A stretch of 64,000 bases of DNA from Hirundichthys speculiger (GCA_018398805.1 JAGFBZ010000178.1:1833001-1897000); one strand, 5' to 3'. Positions 12,311 to 24,590 are shown, counted from the first letter of the stretch. Numbers and translations are program-made. The notes: generated by a model from the sequence alone, not told the origin.

Positions 12311-12894
12311 CAGTGGTACCTCTACTTACGAACGTATCTACACACGGATTTTTCAGGTTACGAAATGCCTCAACGGGAAAGTATTGCCTCTTGTTACGAA
12401 AGAAATTTCAGGATATGAAAGGCAAAAATATAGTACGCGCTGCTACTCGCAGCTCACAGAGTTTACCGAACGTAAACATACCACTGGCTACCAGCTAGCA
12501 TCTTCCTGGCATCCCATTGACCTTTTAGGAATATTTCATGAAGTTATGGAATTTGTTGATAAGAATCACCCAGAAAAAGTGTTGAGCTATCGCTCATTAT
12601 GTTGATGTTTGCCTTGCACATTTTCGAAGGATTGTTAAAAGCCGACAAAAGCAAACGTCCTTGGATCGGTTCTTTACAAAACGTCAAGCAAAAACCACTG
12701 CTGAGAGCAGTTAAAGGTAAATGAACATAATTTTTATTATTTACTTTATTTTTTGTTTTTTACTCTCTCATTTTACTCTCATTTCATGTTTCTTGTGCAG
12801 TAATCTATTTGTAAGATGTATTTGTTACATGTTTTGATGCATTTTCATGATTTATAAAAAATTGATGTCCGAATTTTGGGGGGCTTGGAACAAT
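12311..12894 (+). mobile_element. Tigger/pogo-like element remnant
   Basis: The left terminus CAGTGGTACCTCTACTTACG follows TA (12309-12310) and matches the MITE at 45551-46280. It contains a remnant of transposase C-terminus. The right terminus is missing: homology to the 45.6 kb copy stops near the segment ATTTTGGGGGGCTTGGAAC, where another dispersed repeat begins. Confidence 0.8.
12520..12713 (+). pseudogene. Tigger/pogo transposase, C-terminal remnant
   Basis: From 12604 the frame reads DVCLAHFRRIVKSRQKQTSL and continues into DRFFTKRQAKTTAESS. This is the basic tail typical of Tigger/pogo-type transposases that follows the DDE domain. The preceding 80 nt, in a different frame, encode an acidic helix-like stretch ending in a stop at 12603, so a single-base frameshift separates the two pieces. 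The DDE domain and the N-terminal DNA-binding domain are absent. Transposases of this class cut and paste elements at TA sites; this copy cannot. Family assignment is by recognition of the tail, not by a search. Confidence 0.7.
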
Positions 12895-13253
12895 GTTTTT
12901 ATACAGATAGTCGTGTTCTGGATCCAGATCCGGATCAGCCTTTGAAAGTTGATAGAGGTTCCCATTGTCAATCCCTGAGTCAAATTTCATGAGTTTTGAG
13001 GAATAATTAACGGAGATATTGAGAAACCAAATTTTTGGCCCCATTTACCGCAATGTTATCAAAAATTTGAAAGTGATCCAGAATCCAAGATTTCTTCCGG
13101 ATCACACCCAAAATGAAATCAGTTCTTCCTTTCTATATTTCTGACAACTCCTGAACATTTAATCAAAATCCATCTATAACTTCTTGAGTTATCTTGAACA
13201 CAGACAGACAGATAAATGCCGGCAAAAACATAACCTCCTTGGTGGAGGTAAAA
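12895..13253 (-). repeat. Dispersed repeat with hairpin end, copy A
   Basis: Shares long segments with 40270-40683 (inverse orientation) and 45740-45962, for example TTCCGGATCACACCCAAAAT and TTGAGTTATCTTGAACACAG. It ends in a small hairpin, ACCTCC-TTGGT-GGAGGT. No frame codes for a recognisable protein. I do not know its class. Confidence 0.75.
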
Positions 13254-14765
13254 AAAAATCTCCAATTGTATGAAAAGTGTCACCAGTGAGGAAAATCACT
13301 GGATTTTGCACTTGGTTGTACATAAAAGCAAATGAATAAATAAAATCCAGAAACCCAGGTTGAAAATTGTGTGCCGAGTGAATGAAAGAATACCCGTATA
13401 TCCGCGTATTTAGGGCCAGACTCAGCTATAATGTTTCTGTGTGTTTAATAGAAAGAAAAATAATGCTTTGACAAAGTTTTCACTCATAAAGCAGCAATGA
13501 TGAATAATAAATGAAAAAAGAGAGCAAAAAATGCCTTTATCTCACAAATTGCACCTTGGAAGAACAAAGATTCACAGCATCACCCAATACTAAATATAGA
13601 TTCAATGAAAGCTATTGATTTTTTTCTTCTTTTTTTTAATCGCTTCAGGACGCATTGATTTTTCTCTTTGATTGTGTTTTCCACAGACGCAGGAAAAAGG
13701 AAAAGCGCCCTCAAATTGATGCACGGACGGCACACAACTCCTCTCCACAATGAAAGGATGCAGGAGCAGATACCTGGCAGGACGGGGCGCAAACAGGGAC
13801 AGGCAGTAAAAAGCTGCAGAGTTCGAAGAATGGCGTGAAAAAAAAAAATAAAAAGAACAACAACCTGTTGAGCGACTCTTCCTCCCTCCTGTACGGCTGC
13901 TGGGAGGAGGACACTTGTTTCTCACACAGAGGGGTTTTGATCTTTTTGCATTGGCATCCGCTTCCTCCATCTACAAAGGCCATGAAAGGGAATGTGTAAT
14001 TCGTCTATCTGTGTTCTTGTGAGCGTGCGCGTGCTTGGCCTATTTCTGCGGCACTGACACGAGGTTGGCATTTCTGCCTCGCAAGTATAAATGCAGTTTT
14101 AGCGCATATGAAAAAATAAAATATGTGCTGAGCAGCGGATCCTTTTTAAACATTATTCATAGTATTTCCTACGTGCCACTTTGGAAACTGTCGCACACAA
14201 ACACGAGGAGGGTGTTTGTTGCCATAGACGGCATAATCTGGAGTCGCATTTCAGCGTTGCGTACTACAAACCCGCTCGTTTAATTTTCATATTTGTCGGC
14301 GCTAAAAATTCCTTTATATTGCAACTTGACGAAGCACATCCAGTTAGATGAAATACGAGCAAAACTGACGAAACACAAAAAACCCATTGAAGGCAAAAAC
14401 AAACTCATGAGACATATCCAAATGTCTGTGTGTTGCATGTGCACAAAGGACAACATAATTACAGAAAATGAAGGATGCTCTCATTCTGTCAGTTCTCAGG
14501 TTTTATAGCCTGATAGATCAGAGCCACATCTGGATGGATGCAGGATCTGAAAACCCTCCATAAAACCTTCCCATCCAGGCAGCACCAACGGCTGCTTCTC
14601 AGTCTGCGTCTGCATGCAGTTGCTTAGAGCTGCGACCACTCAGGAGCGACGGAAACGAGTCTGCGGGTGAGCAGGATGGCCAACTTAGCGACTTTGCTGG
14701 TCTGTTTAGTGAGTATTCAGACTCCTTTAGAGACTTTAGAGTTTTTTTTTTTTTTCAAAAAAGTG
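13254..14765. other. Unassigned DNA
   Basis: No gene recognised. There is an A/T-rich part at 13480-13640 and T or A homopolymers near 13628-13637 and 13839-13849. Frames rich in Phe and Lys there follow from the homopolymers. Confidence 0.5.
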
Positions 14766-14945
14766 ATTTGCACAGCAGTTCGGGCAGGCAGCCCACATCC
14801 AGAGGCTATAGTCCTCCTGCAGCAGTCACAAGTTTGATCCCAGGCCTGTGCGACCATTTGCTACGTGTCTCCTGTCTCTCCTTCACTGTCAAATAAGGCC
14901 GTGAGTGCCAAAAAATGTTGAAAAAAAAAAAAAAAAAAAAAAAAA
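14766..14945 (+). mobile_element. tRNA-derived SINE, older copy
   Basis: Aligns over its length with the better preserved SINE at 27739-27940. The degenerate A-box region (GCACAGCAGTTCGGGCAGG), the B-box-like CAAGTTTGATCCC and the tail segment CTTCACTGTCAAATAAGG are followed by a run of A. Matching AAGTGA flanks (near 14760-14765 and 14944-14949) look like a target duplication. Confidence 0.75.
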
Positions 14946-16640
14946 GTGACTAGCATCTTTTTGTGCTGTATTTGACCTGAAATCACGTACCATTACTAGG
15001 GCCCTATGGAATCTGCGATCACGGAGTCGCGGACGGAATTGGAGACAAAAAATGGAATTCACTTTAAATGCACAATATAACAGAACTGAACGGCAATTTG
15101 CGTAAGATTTTATTTTTTTCTCCCGGACTAAAAGGAATTTGTCTTTCGAAAAAATGTTCCAGGAGGGGTCTCTATAAGCTAGGGACACTCTAGCTTCTCT
15201 GCCCCTGCTTTTTTCATTAACAAAAAAAAAAAACCAACAACAAAAAAAAGTCAAAGCGGCCACCTGAAAAACCGGCAATGAAGCGAAGGAACTACCGTCT
15301 TACTCCCGCTTGGTCCGATGTCGGGTCGCGGGGGCAGCAGCTTCAGCAGAGAGGCCCAGACCTCCCTCCCCTCGGCCGCTTCCACCAGACCAGCTGAGAA
15401 AACCCAGAGGTGTTCCCAGGACACGCTGAAGAGACATAGGTCCCGATCGTACACTTCCCGCTAGCCGCTACCGGCAAACTGCGAGTTTAGGAACCTCCGC
15501 TAACCGCTAATGCAATCTTCTGCTCCCTAAAGCCGCTACCCGCTATCTCTAAATAGCGGCTTTAGCAGATCTGGTGGAATATCTGGCCCATAATCTCTCC
15601 AGTGTGTCCTGGTCTTCCCCGTGGTCTTTAAACGAGGATCACTTAATGAATGAAAAGCACAAATGTAAAAAGGCGAGAGTCACTCACTGAGCTAAACACA
15701 AAGAGGCTGATAATTATTTATTTAAACGGTGATGTCTGTAATAGCTGGAACACCTAAAGAAAAAGAAAACATACTGACACTTACTCATACACACAACCAG
15801 TGTTCAGTGCTTTGGATTTCACGTATCTACTATCGTGAAATCTACTATCTATTTCACGTATTTCATAGTATCTGCATAAGCTAGTAAATATAGTTTTTCT
15901 GTTCAGACACACAGTTTAGTGTGACAAACTATGTTTCTGATAATAGAAATTAAACAAGCTGTTTCAATTTTTTTTTTTGCACTTAAATAGATTTTACCTA
16001 TTTATTTTTTTTCCTAGTTATTTATTACATAAAAATAACTTTTGAATTTGTTGTTTGTTTGTCAACAAAACAAATGTTTTGTTGGACACAATATGTTTAA
16101 AAGTATAAAAACATTAAAGTTTACTGTTATAATTGCATAAATTGTCTATATTTCATTACCTTATATACTGTTTTGGGGTTAAGTTTACATAAAATGCTTA
16201 AAACAGAATTCTCAAAGATTAAAAACCGTTAAGAGCATCATGGTGGCTCAGGGGGGCGTTTGTTCAGAATAGGTTGAGAACCACTGATCTAGGAGAGGGA
16301 ATCAAACCCTGAATTCAAAAGCTGGCAGAAGCCGTTTACTGGAGCTGATTCAAGAGCCTAGCACCTGGTATTTCTACCCCAAACTTAACAATGTCAAAAA
16401 AACAAAAACAAAAAGATGAGTACTTTAAGGACGAGGCTTTTTAACAGTTCCACCCAAAACACATTCTGGTCTGTTTGACATTCATGTCATGTTGCAACAC
16501 CATCGATCCGTCTGACTGAAAATGTGATCATTGTCTTGTATCAGTTGAATAAAATGCCTCTAAACTGAAAACAGCCTCCTCCGTGAGGCTATTTTCAAGT
16601 CAAGCACGTGTGCTCGGTAAGACCGTGATGCAAAATTAGT

Positions 16641-16708
<68 letters not shown>

Positions 16709-19004
16709 CACAATCTATGGATTCATATCCTGGGATAGAACTTTTTTTTAGTTTCAGTCTACATGGACATGGACTAGTTTTCCTGTCTTTAGAGATGGCT
16801 GTTGAAAAACTAAGAACTGGCTCTGAACCAGCCCTGGAACCGCTTTGGTGAAAAATGCCCGCAAGTGGTGAAGAGAAGTTTGCTTCTTTCCTGTTGAAGA
16901 GGATCCAGGCCATCCAACCCCCAAACAGAACAATGGGGCGGGAGAGATGGGAAACCCAGACAACTGACATCAGTCAACGCGCATCAGAGACAAAAAGAAA
17001 ACACAAGCATTTCCATCACAATGAGGAAGGAGGTAATCATCACTAATGGGCCCGAACACATGGTTTGACCATCAGAAAAAGGAGCCTGAAAAAGCGCTCA
17101 CTTGTACCCAGAACTTCACCTTGAGAGGAGGAAAGAGGAAGCCTCTATGAACGCTTTGATGTGGGACTGGAGACTGAGGGCAGTTCAAAGGGCGCGTCAA
17201 AGAAACCGAGGGGATGGGTGAGAGCTGAGGAGGGGGCGGGGGGGACACGGGAGGACTCTCAGCAGGCTTCTCTGGGGTATAGCAGAGAGACTCTTATTAA
17301 GAGCACCAGCTAATGAGGCGCAGTGACAGTTGATGCGCACGAGCACTCTCAAAAGAGCAGATATCCCATCAAAAAAAAAAACCTAGACGACCGTCTGGAC
17401 CTGATCTAAAAAATCCTCATGGAAAAAGCAGAGTCATGTGCGGAGCATCTTCCTCTTTGCTGTTTCTCTGTTTTCTTTACAACGGGACGACATTCAAAAC
17501 AGGATGCATTTTGAAATAATTATGGGGGGGATGTTTGCAATTTCATCTGGTCATGAGAAAAAAAAAAGATTTCTCTTCGCAAGCAGATGGAACGGACGGT
17601 TTCAAAAAGCTTCACATCACTGCCCCACTTCTTTTTTTTATGGCTGCAAAATAAGTGTGGAAGATGTGGATACACGATAAAGAATTAATTTGGGGAAACT
17701 TGACATGTCAGCAGGGATGTCTCTTTTTTTACCCAGAAATTTTCAAGAAGAAAAGCTCTGGTGGGGAAAAAAAAAAAAAAAAAAAAAAAAAGTCCAAATT
17801 GTTTATGATTTGCAGCTGATTGGGAGGAATTTCTGAATGAATTTCCATTTTTGGCCACAAGGGATGGAAAATTGAAAAAAAAAAAAAAAAAAGAACTTGT
17901 GGTCTCCTCCTTATCATTCTAAAAAAGCCCACGGGGAAAAGATGTGGGGTGAGAACTAACTTTCCGACAAGTAGCCCCTCATTAAGCCGAGTGCAGAGGG
18001 AACGGCTGGTTTAGATTCATGGTCATTCTCCACCTCGGCTCGGTTGGTGCATCTGAAAAGACCTTGTGATAGAAACAGCATGCTGCAGGAAATTGACTGC
18101 AGCTGCGTCCCTGTTGTTTGTTTCAGCATTAAAGCTCTTTTCCTTCTCCTCTTTTTTCCTCTTTCAAGAAATGAGGACGAATTGAGACATTCACCCCGTT
18201 TTTAATAGACTGGAGCAAATTGTTTCTGTGTACGCTGTGATGTTTTTATGCAGATTATCTGCCCCCACCCACCCACACCCCCCCAACTTGGAGATCTCTG
18301 AAGGATTTTCACAGAATGCCTTCGTCAGCCGTTGCAGGGAAAACCAGGAATTTTTTCCATCACAAACCCTTTTTCTCTGGAAGTGATGTCAGCTTTGCAG
18401 TCAGTCAGCGATGCCACGGTTTGATCTTCAGTCTGAAGCTTCGTGGTGTGACTAACGCTGCTGACACATTTCCTTGTTGCCCCCATTATATCTAAACCAA
18501 AGCACTGGAAGTCGACGTGCTTATGTCAACGTTCAGAAGTGGAAGCTTTCCCCTCTTTATATGTTTTCGTAAAGCTCTTTTCACTTGATTACTTGGCGCA
18601 GATAGTTTCAGAAGAAAGGCATTGAGACATCAACTCATCGTGTACAACAGAGGCTTTCAAGCCATCTCAAGTGATTAAACACTGCCCTCCTCTCCTGTGT
18701 ATTTTCTTACCTCATTTAAATGTTTGACTATCACTTTGCTGAATGATGTAACTGGATTGTTTGACACGCTCTCGACTGCTTTCACGTTCTTCTGCTGAGG
18801 AGTGTGTTCGTGTACGTGTGTTCACCTTGAATCCTCCCCCCTACAGCCAGGCCTTTGTGCTATCACAGCTAGCCCTGGAGACAGTGAAGCTTACTTTGGC
18901 GTCCTCAAAATCTACTTGAATAAATGATATCAGTCCTTTTTAAATACACCTTCTGTAGACTCCTCTGCCGTGACTCTATCTACACAATCACCTCAGAGGA
19001 ATGA
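14946..19004. other. Unassigned DNA with a possible hAT end and simple repeats
   Basis: No gene recognised. A terminus-like TAGGGCCCTATGGAATC at 14997-15013 resembles a hAT end but I found no partner. The segment 16260-16291 ends GGTTGAGAACCACTG, another possible lone hAT end. An (AT)n run is at 16645-16707 and A tracts lie at 17767-17791 and 17877-17892. The rest is complex sequence without a recognised exon. Confidence 0.45.
16645..16707. repeat. (AT)n microsatellite
   Basis: About 30 uninterrupted AT units. It produces spurious Tyr-Ile frames. Confidence 0.95.
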
Positions 19005-19006
19005 TA

Positions 19007-20111
19007 CACTGCCGGGCCAAAAAAAAGCTGCCACCTGGATTTAACTAAGCAAATAGATACGAGCCTCCTGTTGGATATTTACTGCATGGGCGATTGTCTT
19101 TCAGCTGGCAACAAGTTATTTAACCCCAACTGGTGCAATGAGTTGCTTCTCATTTCCTTAACAACCATATTGAAAGACACATCTCGCGGTCGTGGAAAAG
19201 ATGTTCTTCTGTTTGAGAAGGGTCAAATCACTGGCAGCATCAAGCAGAGAAAACATCTAAGGAGATTGCAGAAACTAACCAAATTGGGTTAAGAACTGTC
19301 CAGCGCATTATTAAAAACTGGAAGGATAGTGGGGACCCATCGTCTTCGAGGAGAAAATGTGGCCGGAAAAAAATCCTCAATGATCGTGTTCGGTGATCAC
19401 TTAAACGTTTGGTGAGATCAAATCGAGGAAAAACAACAGTAGAACTCAGGGCTGTTTAATAGTGAAAGTAAGAGCATTTCCACACCCACAATGCAAAGGG
19501 AACTCAAGGGATTGGGACTGAACAGCTGTGTAGCCTTAAGAAAACCACTAATCAGTGAGGCTAACTGGGAAAAAAGGCTTCAATTTGCTAGGGAGCATAA
19601 ATATTGGACTCTGGATCAATGGAAGAAGGTCATGTGGTCTGATGAGTCCAGATTGACCCTGGTCCAGAGTGATGGGAGCATCAGGGTAAGAAGAGAGGCA
19701 GATGAAGTGATGCTCCCATCATGCCTAGTGCCTACTGTACCAGCCTGTGGGGGCAGTGTTCTGATCTGGGGTTGCTGCAGTTGGTCAGGTCCAGGTTCAG
19801 CAACAGTATGAGCTCAAAGAATGAGGTCAGCTGACTACCTGAATATACTGAATGACCAGGTTATTACATCAATGGATTTATTCTTCCCTGATGGGACGGC
19901 CATATTCCAAGATGAGACTCTACCATCATCAATGCAAGATCTTGGTGAAAAATCAATGCAACACTGGATGGAAATAAATCTGGTGACATTGCAGAAGCTT
20001 ATTGAAACAACGCCACAGCAAATGCGTGCCGTAATCAAAGCTAAAGGCGGTCCAACAAAATATTAGAGCATATGTCTTTTTTTGGTGGTGACTTTTTTTT
20101 TGTCAGGCATG
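19007..20111 (+). mobile_element. Tc1-like transposon, internally deleted
   Basis: Inverted termini CACTGCCGGGCC-A8-GC-TGCCACC (left) and GGTGGTGACTTTTTTTTTGT plus CAGGCATG (right), flanked by TA at 19005-19006 and 20112-20113. At 1.1 kb it is shorter than full Tc1 elements because part of the transposase has been deleted. Structure and coding remnant agree on a fish Tc1 family. Confidence 0.92.
19180..20065 (+). pseudogene. Tc1 transposase, broken
   Basis: Remnant of the Tc1 DDE transposase that excises and reinserts the element at TA. Pieces in several frames show the N-terminal helix-turn-helix region (RTVQRIIKNWKDSGDPSS near 19285-19340), then WSDESRLTL near 19640, containing the first catalytic Asp, and IWGCCSWSG near 19770. 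After GTAIFQDE (about 19900), which carries the second Asp region, the sequence jumps directly to a far C-terminal segment starting [11 protein letters not shown]. The stretch that should hold the third acidic residue (the NPIENLWD-like motif) is therefore deleted. Frameshifts and in-frame stops also occur (for example near 19395 and 19458). It cannot encode an active enzyme but keeps its ends, so it could in principle have been mobilised in trans. Confidence 0.88.
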
Positions 20112-20113
20112 TA

Positions 20114-20887
20114 TACTGTAGTTTTGTCAGAGGCTGAAAATAGCTATTTATTCTGACGTTGCTACTTATCCTCTGGGTTAGTATTAACTGGCATTGTTTT
20201 GCTCCCAAACAATAGTTTACACTCATTACCACTTTGTTATAGACTTAGAGTTGATTTAACTCTGGTTTATTCCTTTAAGTGGAGATTGGGAATACTCAAA
20301 TGAACAATACTTCTATTAGGGAGAAATCCAAGCATCCGTGAAAAATGTGTCCACTGGGTGGCAGCGGTCGAAACGGGTCGTTACCGCTACATTTAGGGCC
20401 TTTGCGTGTCATGTGAATTGTTGGTTTTGAAGCGACGATGCAAACTTCCTCTGGCTCAGAAGGTGAAGATTTAGCGGACAAATAATATCGACAAGCTGAA
20501 CCTCACAAGATATTCCAGGTTATGTTCCCGTCAGTTTGGCAAAGGAACAGATGAACACTGACAGCGACATGAGTGGTGATCCTGCCTACTTCTCCTGGAA
20601 TAACCGGAGGAATCCACCGGAGAGACCCGTTCTGCCCCCTTATACGTGATGTTCTGCACTAATTCAGGTTGCTCCTGTTGCTTTTTAGCGTATTAACATA
20701 AAAAAACATAAATCTTTAAATGTGCTTGTGTGTGTGAGACTGTGTCTGTGACAGTGAGAGAACGCTGTTTTGCATTGTAGGAGCAGTGTGTTTTCAATGC
20801 TTTAAACATAACTACAGCTTTAGAGCACATTTGTTGTCATTTAAATTGGTTTTATGAAAAATATATTATTACTGAACTATTTGAAAG
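20114..20887. other. Unassigned DNA
   Basis: Nothing recognised beyond short homopolymers. Confidence 0.5.
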
Positions 20888-21034
20888 CAGGCAGCACGGT
20901 GGCTTGGTGGTCAGCACTGTTGCCTGGTTCAAACCTCAGCAGGGGCCTTTCTGTGTGGCGTTGGATGTTCTCCCTGCGCTTCCCTGGGTTTTCTTCAGGT
21001 ACTCCGGCTTCCTCCCATGCATGTTAGGTTAGTT
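20888..21034 (+). mobile_element. Retroposon, 5' part, split by a hAT insertion
   Basis: GCAGCACGGTGGCTTGGTGG followed by a GGGCCTTTCTGTGTGGCG-type segment is a very common fish retroposon. Its continuation, including the (TGGA)n tail, resumes at 21585. Removing 21035-21576 plus one copy of GGTTAGTT rejoins the two halves. Confidence 0.8.
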
Positions 21035-21576
21035 CAGTCCTTTTGAAATAGTAGGGTGGGCGTGCGTGAACATGCTTTTTTTTGTTGTTGCCTGTAATAA
21101 AGTGTAATTACAAATATACTGCAGTAGGGGGCAGTGGCACTCTCATTGTCACAGTGTGTTCAGGAAATATTAACGATATTGTGTCGGGTTTTCTTTTTTG
21201 CACGGACATGCGCACACAGCACAGAGCAGGAGATATGAAGAGAAACAAACGCTCAAGAGACACCACAGAAAAAATATTTAACAAGGATGAAAAGAAAGGT
21301 GGAGAGAGACGGAGATAACGAGACAAACGAAAGTCAGCAGAAAGTTAATTAGTTAGTAAATATGAAGATGCTGATGTAGCGCTACTTCACTGTGACTACG
21401 GTGGGATTGATGCACTTTAAATTTTCAAAGACTAAAAAACATGTTAATAAAGTTATTCTTTGTTGATCTAAATTTCTTTCTTTTTTGCTTCCCTTAATGT
21501 TAATAAAGATACAGTGTTATGCAGAGGTGTACTTATAACAATTTTATGGGCCACAGAAAATAATTGAGAAGCACTG
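21035..21576. mobile_element. hAT-type MITE with GGTTAGTT target duplication
   Basis: Termini CAGTCCTTTTGAAATA (left) and TAATTGAGAAGCACTG (right) form imperfect inverted repeats. They are flanked by the exact 8-bp duplication GGTTAGTT (21027-21034 and 21577-21584), the hAT hallmark. At 542 bp it carries no recognised transposase. Confidence 0.88.
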
Positions 21577-21719
21577 GGTTAGTTGGTGGTGAGGGACTGG
21601 TGACCTGTCCAGGGTGGACCTCTACCTTTTGCCCAAAGAGAGCTGGGGTACACTCCAGCCGATCCCCATGACTAAACGGGTATGGATAATGGATGGATGG
21701 ATGGATGGATGGATGGATG
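21577..21719 (+). mobile_element. Retroposon, 3' part with (TGGA)n tail
   Basis: Contains GACTGGTGACCTGTCCAGGG and GGGGTACACTCCAGCCGATC, then a (GGAT)n tail at 21688-21719. This is the downstream half of the element that begins at 20888. Related fragments lie at 24092-24140 and, inverted, at 54065-54174. Confidence 0.85.
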
Positions 21720-21954
21720 TTCTTAAGGCCTTGCAGATTACAATTTTTTTCACTGCTATTTTACAACGTCAAAATTGTTATGTTTACAGTACTTTACAGT
21801 AGTTTCACGTTTGGCTTTAGCGTGTGCAGTAACGCTACAACATAAGTCATAGCAAGTCAATTAGAGATGTACAGTAGGTGTGCAGATATTGTCCAAGAAG
21901 CAGTTGTGCACCACATCTTTTAAGCTGGAAAATAAACCTGAGAGTTGTTAAGTT

Positions 21955-22483
21955 CTGCAGTTTTAGTTCATTTTTCAGAAATATTTAATATTTAAAAAAA
22001 AATCAAGAAAAAATTGCGGAAACATCACATGATGTTTGTGCACGTTCTCTCACAGTGAAGAAATGTTGTGAGCCAGCCTGGCCCCTTTAAGAAGGTAGCC
22101 TTATGGGTAATGGTGTGGCCTTATGGGTAATGTAGTGTGTGTGTCGTGGGACGGCAGAAGAAAACGGGGTTAGATGAAAAGTGTAGTGAGCATCAACAGC
22201 AGCCCAGCGTGTATAGATTTACATTCTCTGTTAACCGACAGGAGCCCAACAATACAACCTGTGTGATGTTACAAGTTCCTGCAGTACCAGAATAAAGTGC
22301 TCGTTCCATGTAGAGAAAACCAGACTTTTTCTATTGTTGTTGTTAGTGTGTTAGCCGCTAATTACGAGCCAAAAATAGCACAATACCAGCGGTTTGTTTA
22401 CTACGGTTTAGATACCAGAGGCTGTGAAGGAAACAGAAAGACCACAGTTGAGCCTTTGTCTTGTTTTGCAAAAACAAACGGGC
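21955..22483 (+). mobile_element. Tigger-like MITE, both ends lost
   Basis: Same family as 9869-10578 and 47410-47879 (shared GTTCTCTCACAGTGAAGAAA and TTAGCCGCTAATTACGAGCC). Neither CAGTGATC terminus is present. It contains the segment missing from the 47 kb copy (AATACAACCTGTGTGATGTT) and so is the most complete interior. Confidence 0.75.
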
Positions 22484-22562
22484 TACAGGTCTGAAAGCAC
22501 CCTTAGACTCCATTGCCACTGGGGACCCAGAGAGCCAAAATATGCACAAGTTCATATATGCT

Positions 22563-23357
22563 TAGGGTTGCCACCCGTCCCGTAAAATACAGAATTGTCC
22601 TTTATTTGAGAAAAAAATGTTGCGTCCCGTATTAGTTCAATACGGGACGCCATTTGTCCCGTATTTTCATTAACGCCCCATACACACGTCTGTCACACAC
22701 ACATCAACACTAAATTTAACAATAATGAACAAAATAAAACAGAGGAACAGAGGAAACATTTAGGCCAGCAAAATCTTTGTGGTGGGACAACAGGACCTGC
22801 TGCGCTCTGTGCCCATATCTTTATAAAAGTGTGTGCCAGTCATCTTGTCACTCTCAGTGCCTGCCCCCGCCCCACGCTGTCACGGTTGCCTAGTTACCAC
22901 AGACGCCAGTGCTGCGCTGCTACCTGCACATTTTAAAAATGTCTACCCCAATGTTCAATCACCGTTCACGCTACGGTGATCCCGCGCCCCCTTTTCTTTT
23001 CTATCATTTTTAAATCGCAACTATTATACGTCGTCTGCTTTCAGACTGATGTCAAACATTGCAGCTTTGGAGGTCCTGATGTCATCTGCTATTAGTATCA
23101 ACTGCAGTCTCCAGATTAGTGCTCACTTTATTGGACATGACTAAATAAAGCATTAAAAAATCTTTAAACGGCCGTGACACGGGGCTGGGTGAAATAACCT
23201 CAAATACATATCGCGGTTAAATGAACTAAACATTTGACGTTGATTACTATTTTGATTAATTAAAAATAATTGAAAAAATGCCTAGCCTACGGTTGCCACC
23301 TGTCCCGTAAAATACGGAATTGTCCCTTATTTTCATGTCTGGAAGGTGGCAACCCTA
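22563..23357. mobile_element. hAT-type element with TATATGCT target duplication
   Basis: Termini TAGGGTTGCCACCCGTCCCG and GGTGGCAACCCTA form inverted repeats. They are flanked by exact TATATGCT copies (22555-22562 and 23358-23365). A second GGTTGCCACCTGTCCCG segment occurs just inside the right end (about 23290). No transposase is recognised in 795 bp. Confidence 0.9.
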
Positions 23358-23365
23358 TATATGCT

Positions 23366-24323
23366 GCTTTAAAATTGCTTGTAAATATATCTTCTAACTA
23401 TGATAAATGTACTAAAAGGTGTCTGAAAGTCAGGTTCAAGAGGTCTGGACAGGCAACCTTATTCATTTCAATATAAAGAATTAGTCTGGTTTCTCTGGAT
23501 TCAGCTTTTGATTTTTCTGCACACCCGTGCTGGGTCGGTCTGGACCTTCAAAGTTAAAGCCTGAAACTTCTTATGCACCACGTACTGCTCCTCATCAGTT
23601 CCTCACTGTCCAGCACACACACCTGTCCTTGTGGTTTCACTGCAGCTCATACCTGCTGAGTGAACAGCTGTCTACACTGCCCGTAAACCCAGTTCCTTCC
23701 CATCAGCACACTTTGACTAAGGGGTGCCAAGCCAGCTTGTTTGAAGCGGTTTATTCATGCTTTTGTTCCTGTAGTTACTCTGCACTTTTTCCACCCTTGG
23801 TAAGCGTCTAACTGTGGAGTTGTCAATTTCTAAAACAGTCAAACTGTTCTCCTTTCAAGGTGAAAAACGAAGTCTCTGGCTGTCAAAATGTCTGTTTTTC
23901 ACCCAACTTGACAACTGTTCTTCTGATCAAAACTTGCCAGGTACCCCCAGTAAGTGCAGTTCTGACTAATGAACCCCTGCACCATCACCGGTGTGCATTT
24001 CCGAATTGTACAGCAGATACTTTCTCTCCTCTTTATACTCTGGAGGATGCAGGATGTGTTTTGTTGTTTCCTTATGATACTATTAAACAAGCCTGGGATG
24101 GACTGGTGACCTGTCCAGGGTGGACCCCTGCCTTTCACCCTGTGTGTTTGCTTAATCATTTTAGCCTGAGTCTAAGTCATTTCCTTTACAAAACGAGACA
24201 TGTATCTCCCCCCACACCATGACTGGGCGACTGGCAAAGGAGTCACTGCCGAATCAGGAGCTACAAATTGTAAGCCTAAACGAAAATTAAAAATGCAAAC
24301 AACAGACAGAGCAATGAAGAGTA
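23366..24323. other. Unassigned DNA with a retroposon fragment
   Basis: Only 24092-24140 is recognised: GATGGACTGGTGACCTGTCC belongs to the (TGGA)n-tailed retroposon family. No gene is seen. Confidence 0.5.
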
Positions 24324-24535
24324 CCATCATTTCTGGACTGTAAGTTGTGCTTTTCTTTAGTAGTTTGGCTGGTCCTGCGACTTATATATCACAAATATCC
24401 TCCATGTCATCCATGACAACAACAGGGCATCATCTACACTCTGAACACTGCTACCAAATAAAAAAAAATAAATAAAAAATAAATTACAAGAATAAACCAT
24501 AAAGACTGAGAGAAATAAATATACCACCAAAAAGA
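24324..24535. mobile_element. TA-flanked MITE fragment (CCGGACTATAAG family)
   Basis: Starts CCATCATTTCTGGACTGTAAG after TA. Its interior (ACAACAACAGGGCATC, CTGAACACTGCTACC) is the inverse of the interior of the MITE at 56768-57006. The far terminus is not found before the IS630-like element at 24591. Confidence 0.65.
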
Positions 24536-24590
24536 AAAAGTTTTAAAGGGACTGAAGAAAAGCAGAGGAAACTCTGACAGCTTTGAAATA

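Noticed and set aside
15812..16291. Complete hAT element between CAGTGCTTTGGATTTC and the GGTTGAGAACCACTG end
   Set aside because: The outer octamers do not match and the proposed ends share only the first few bases.
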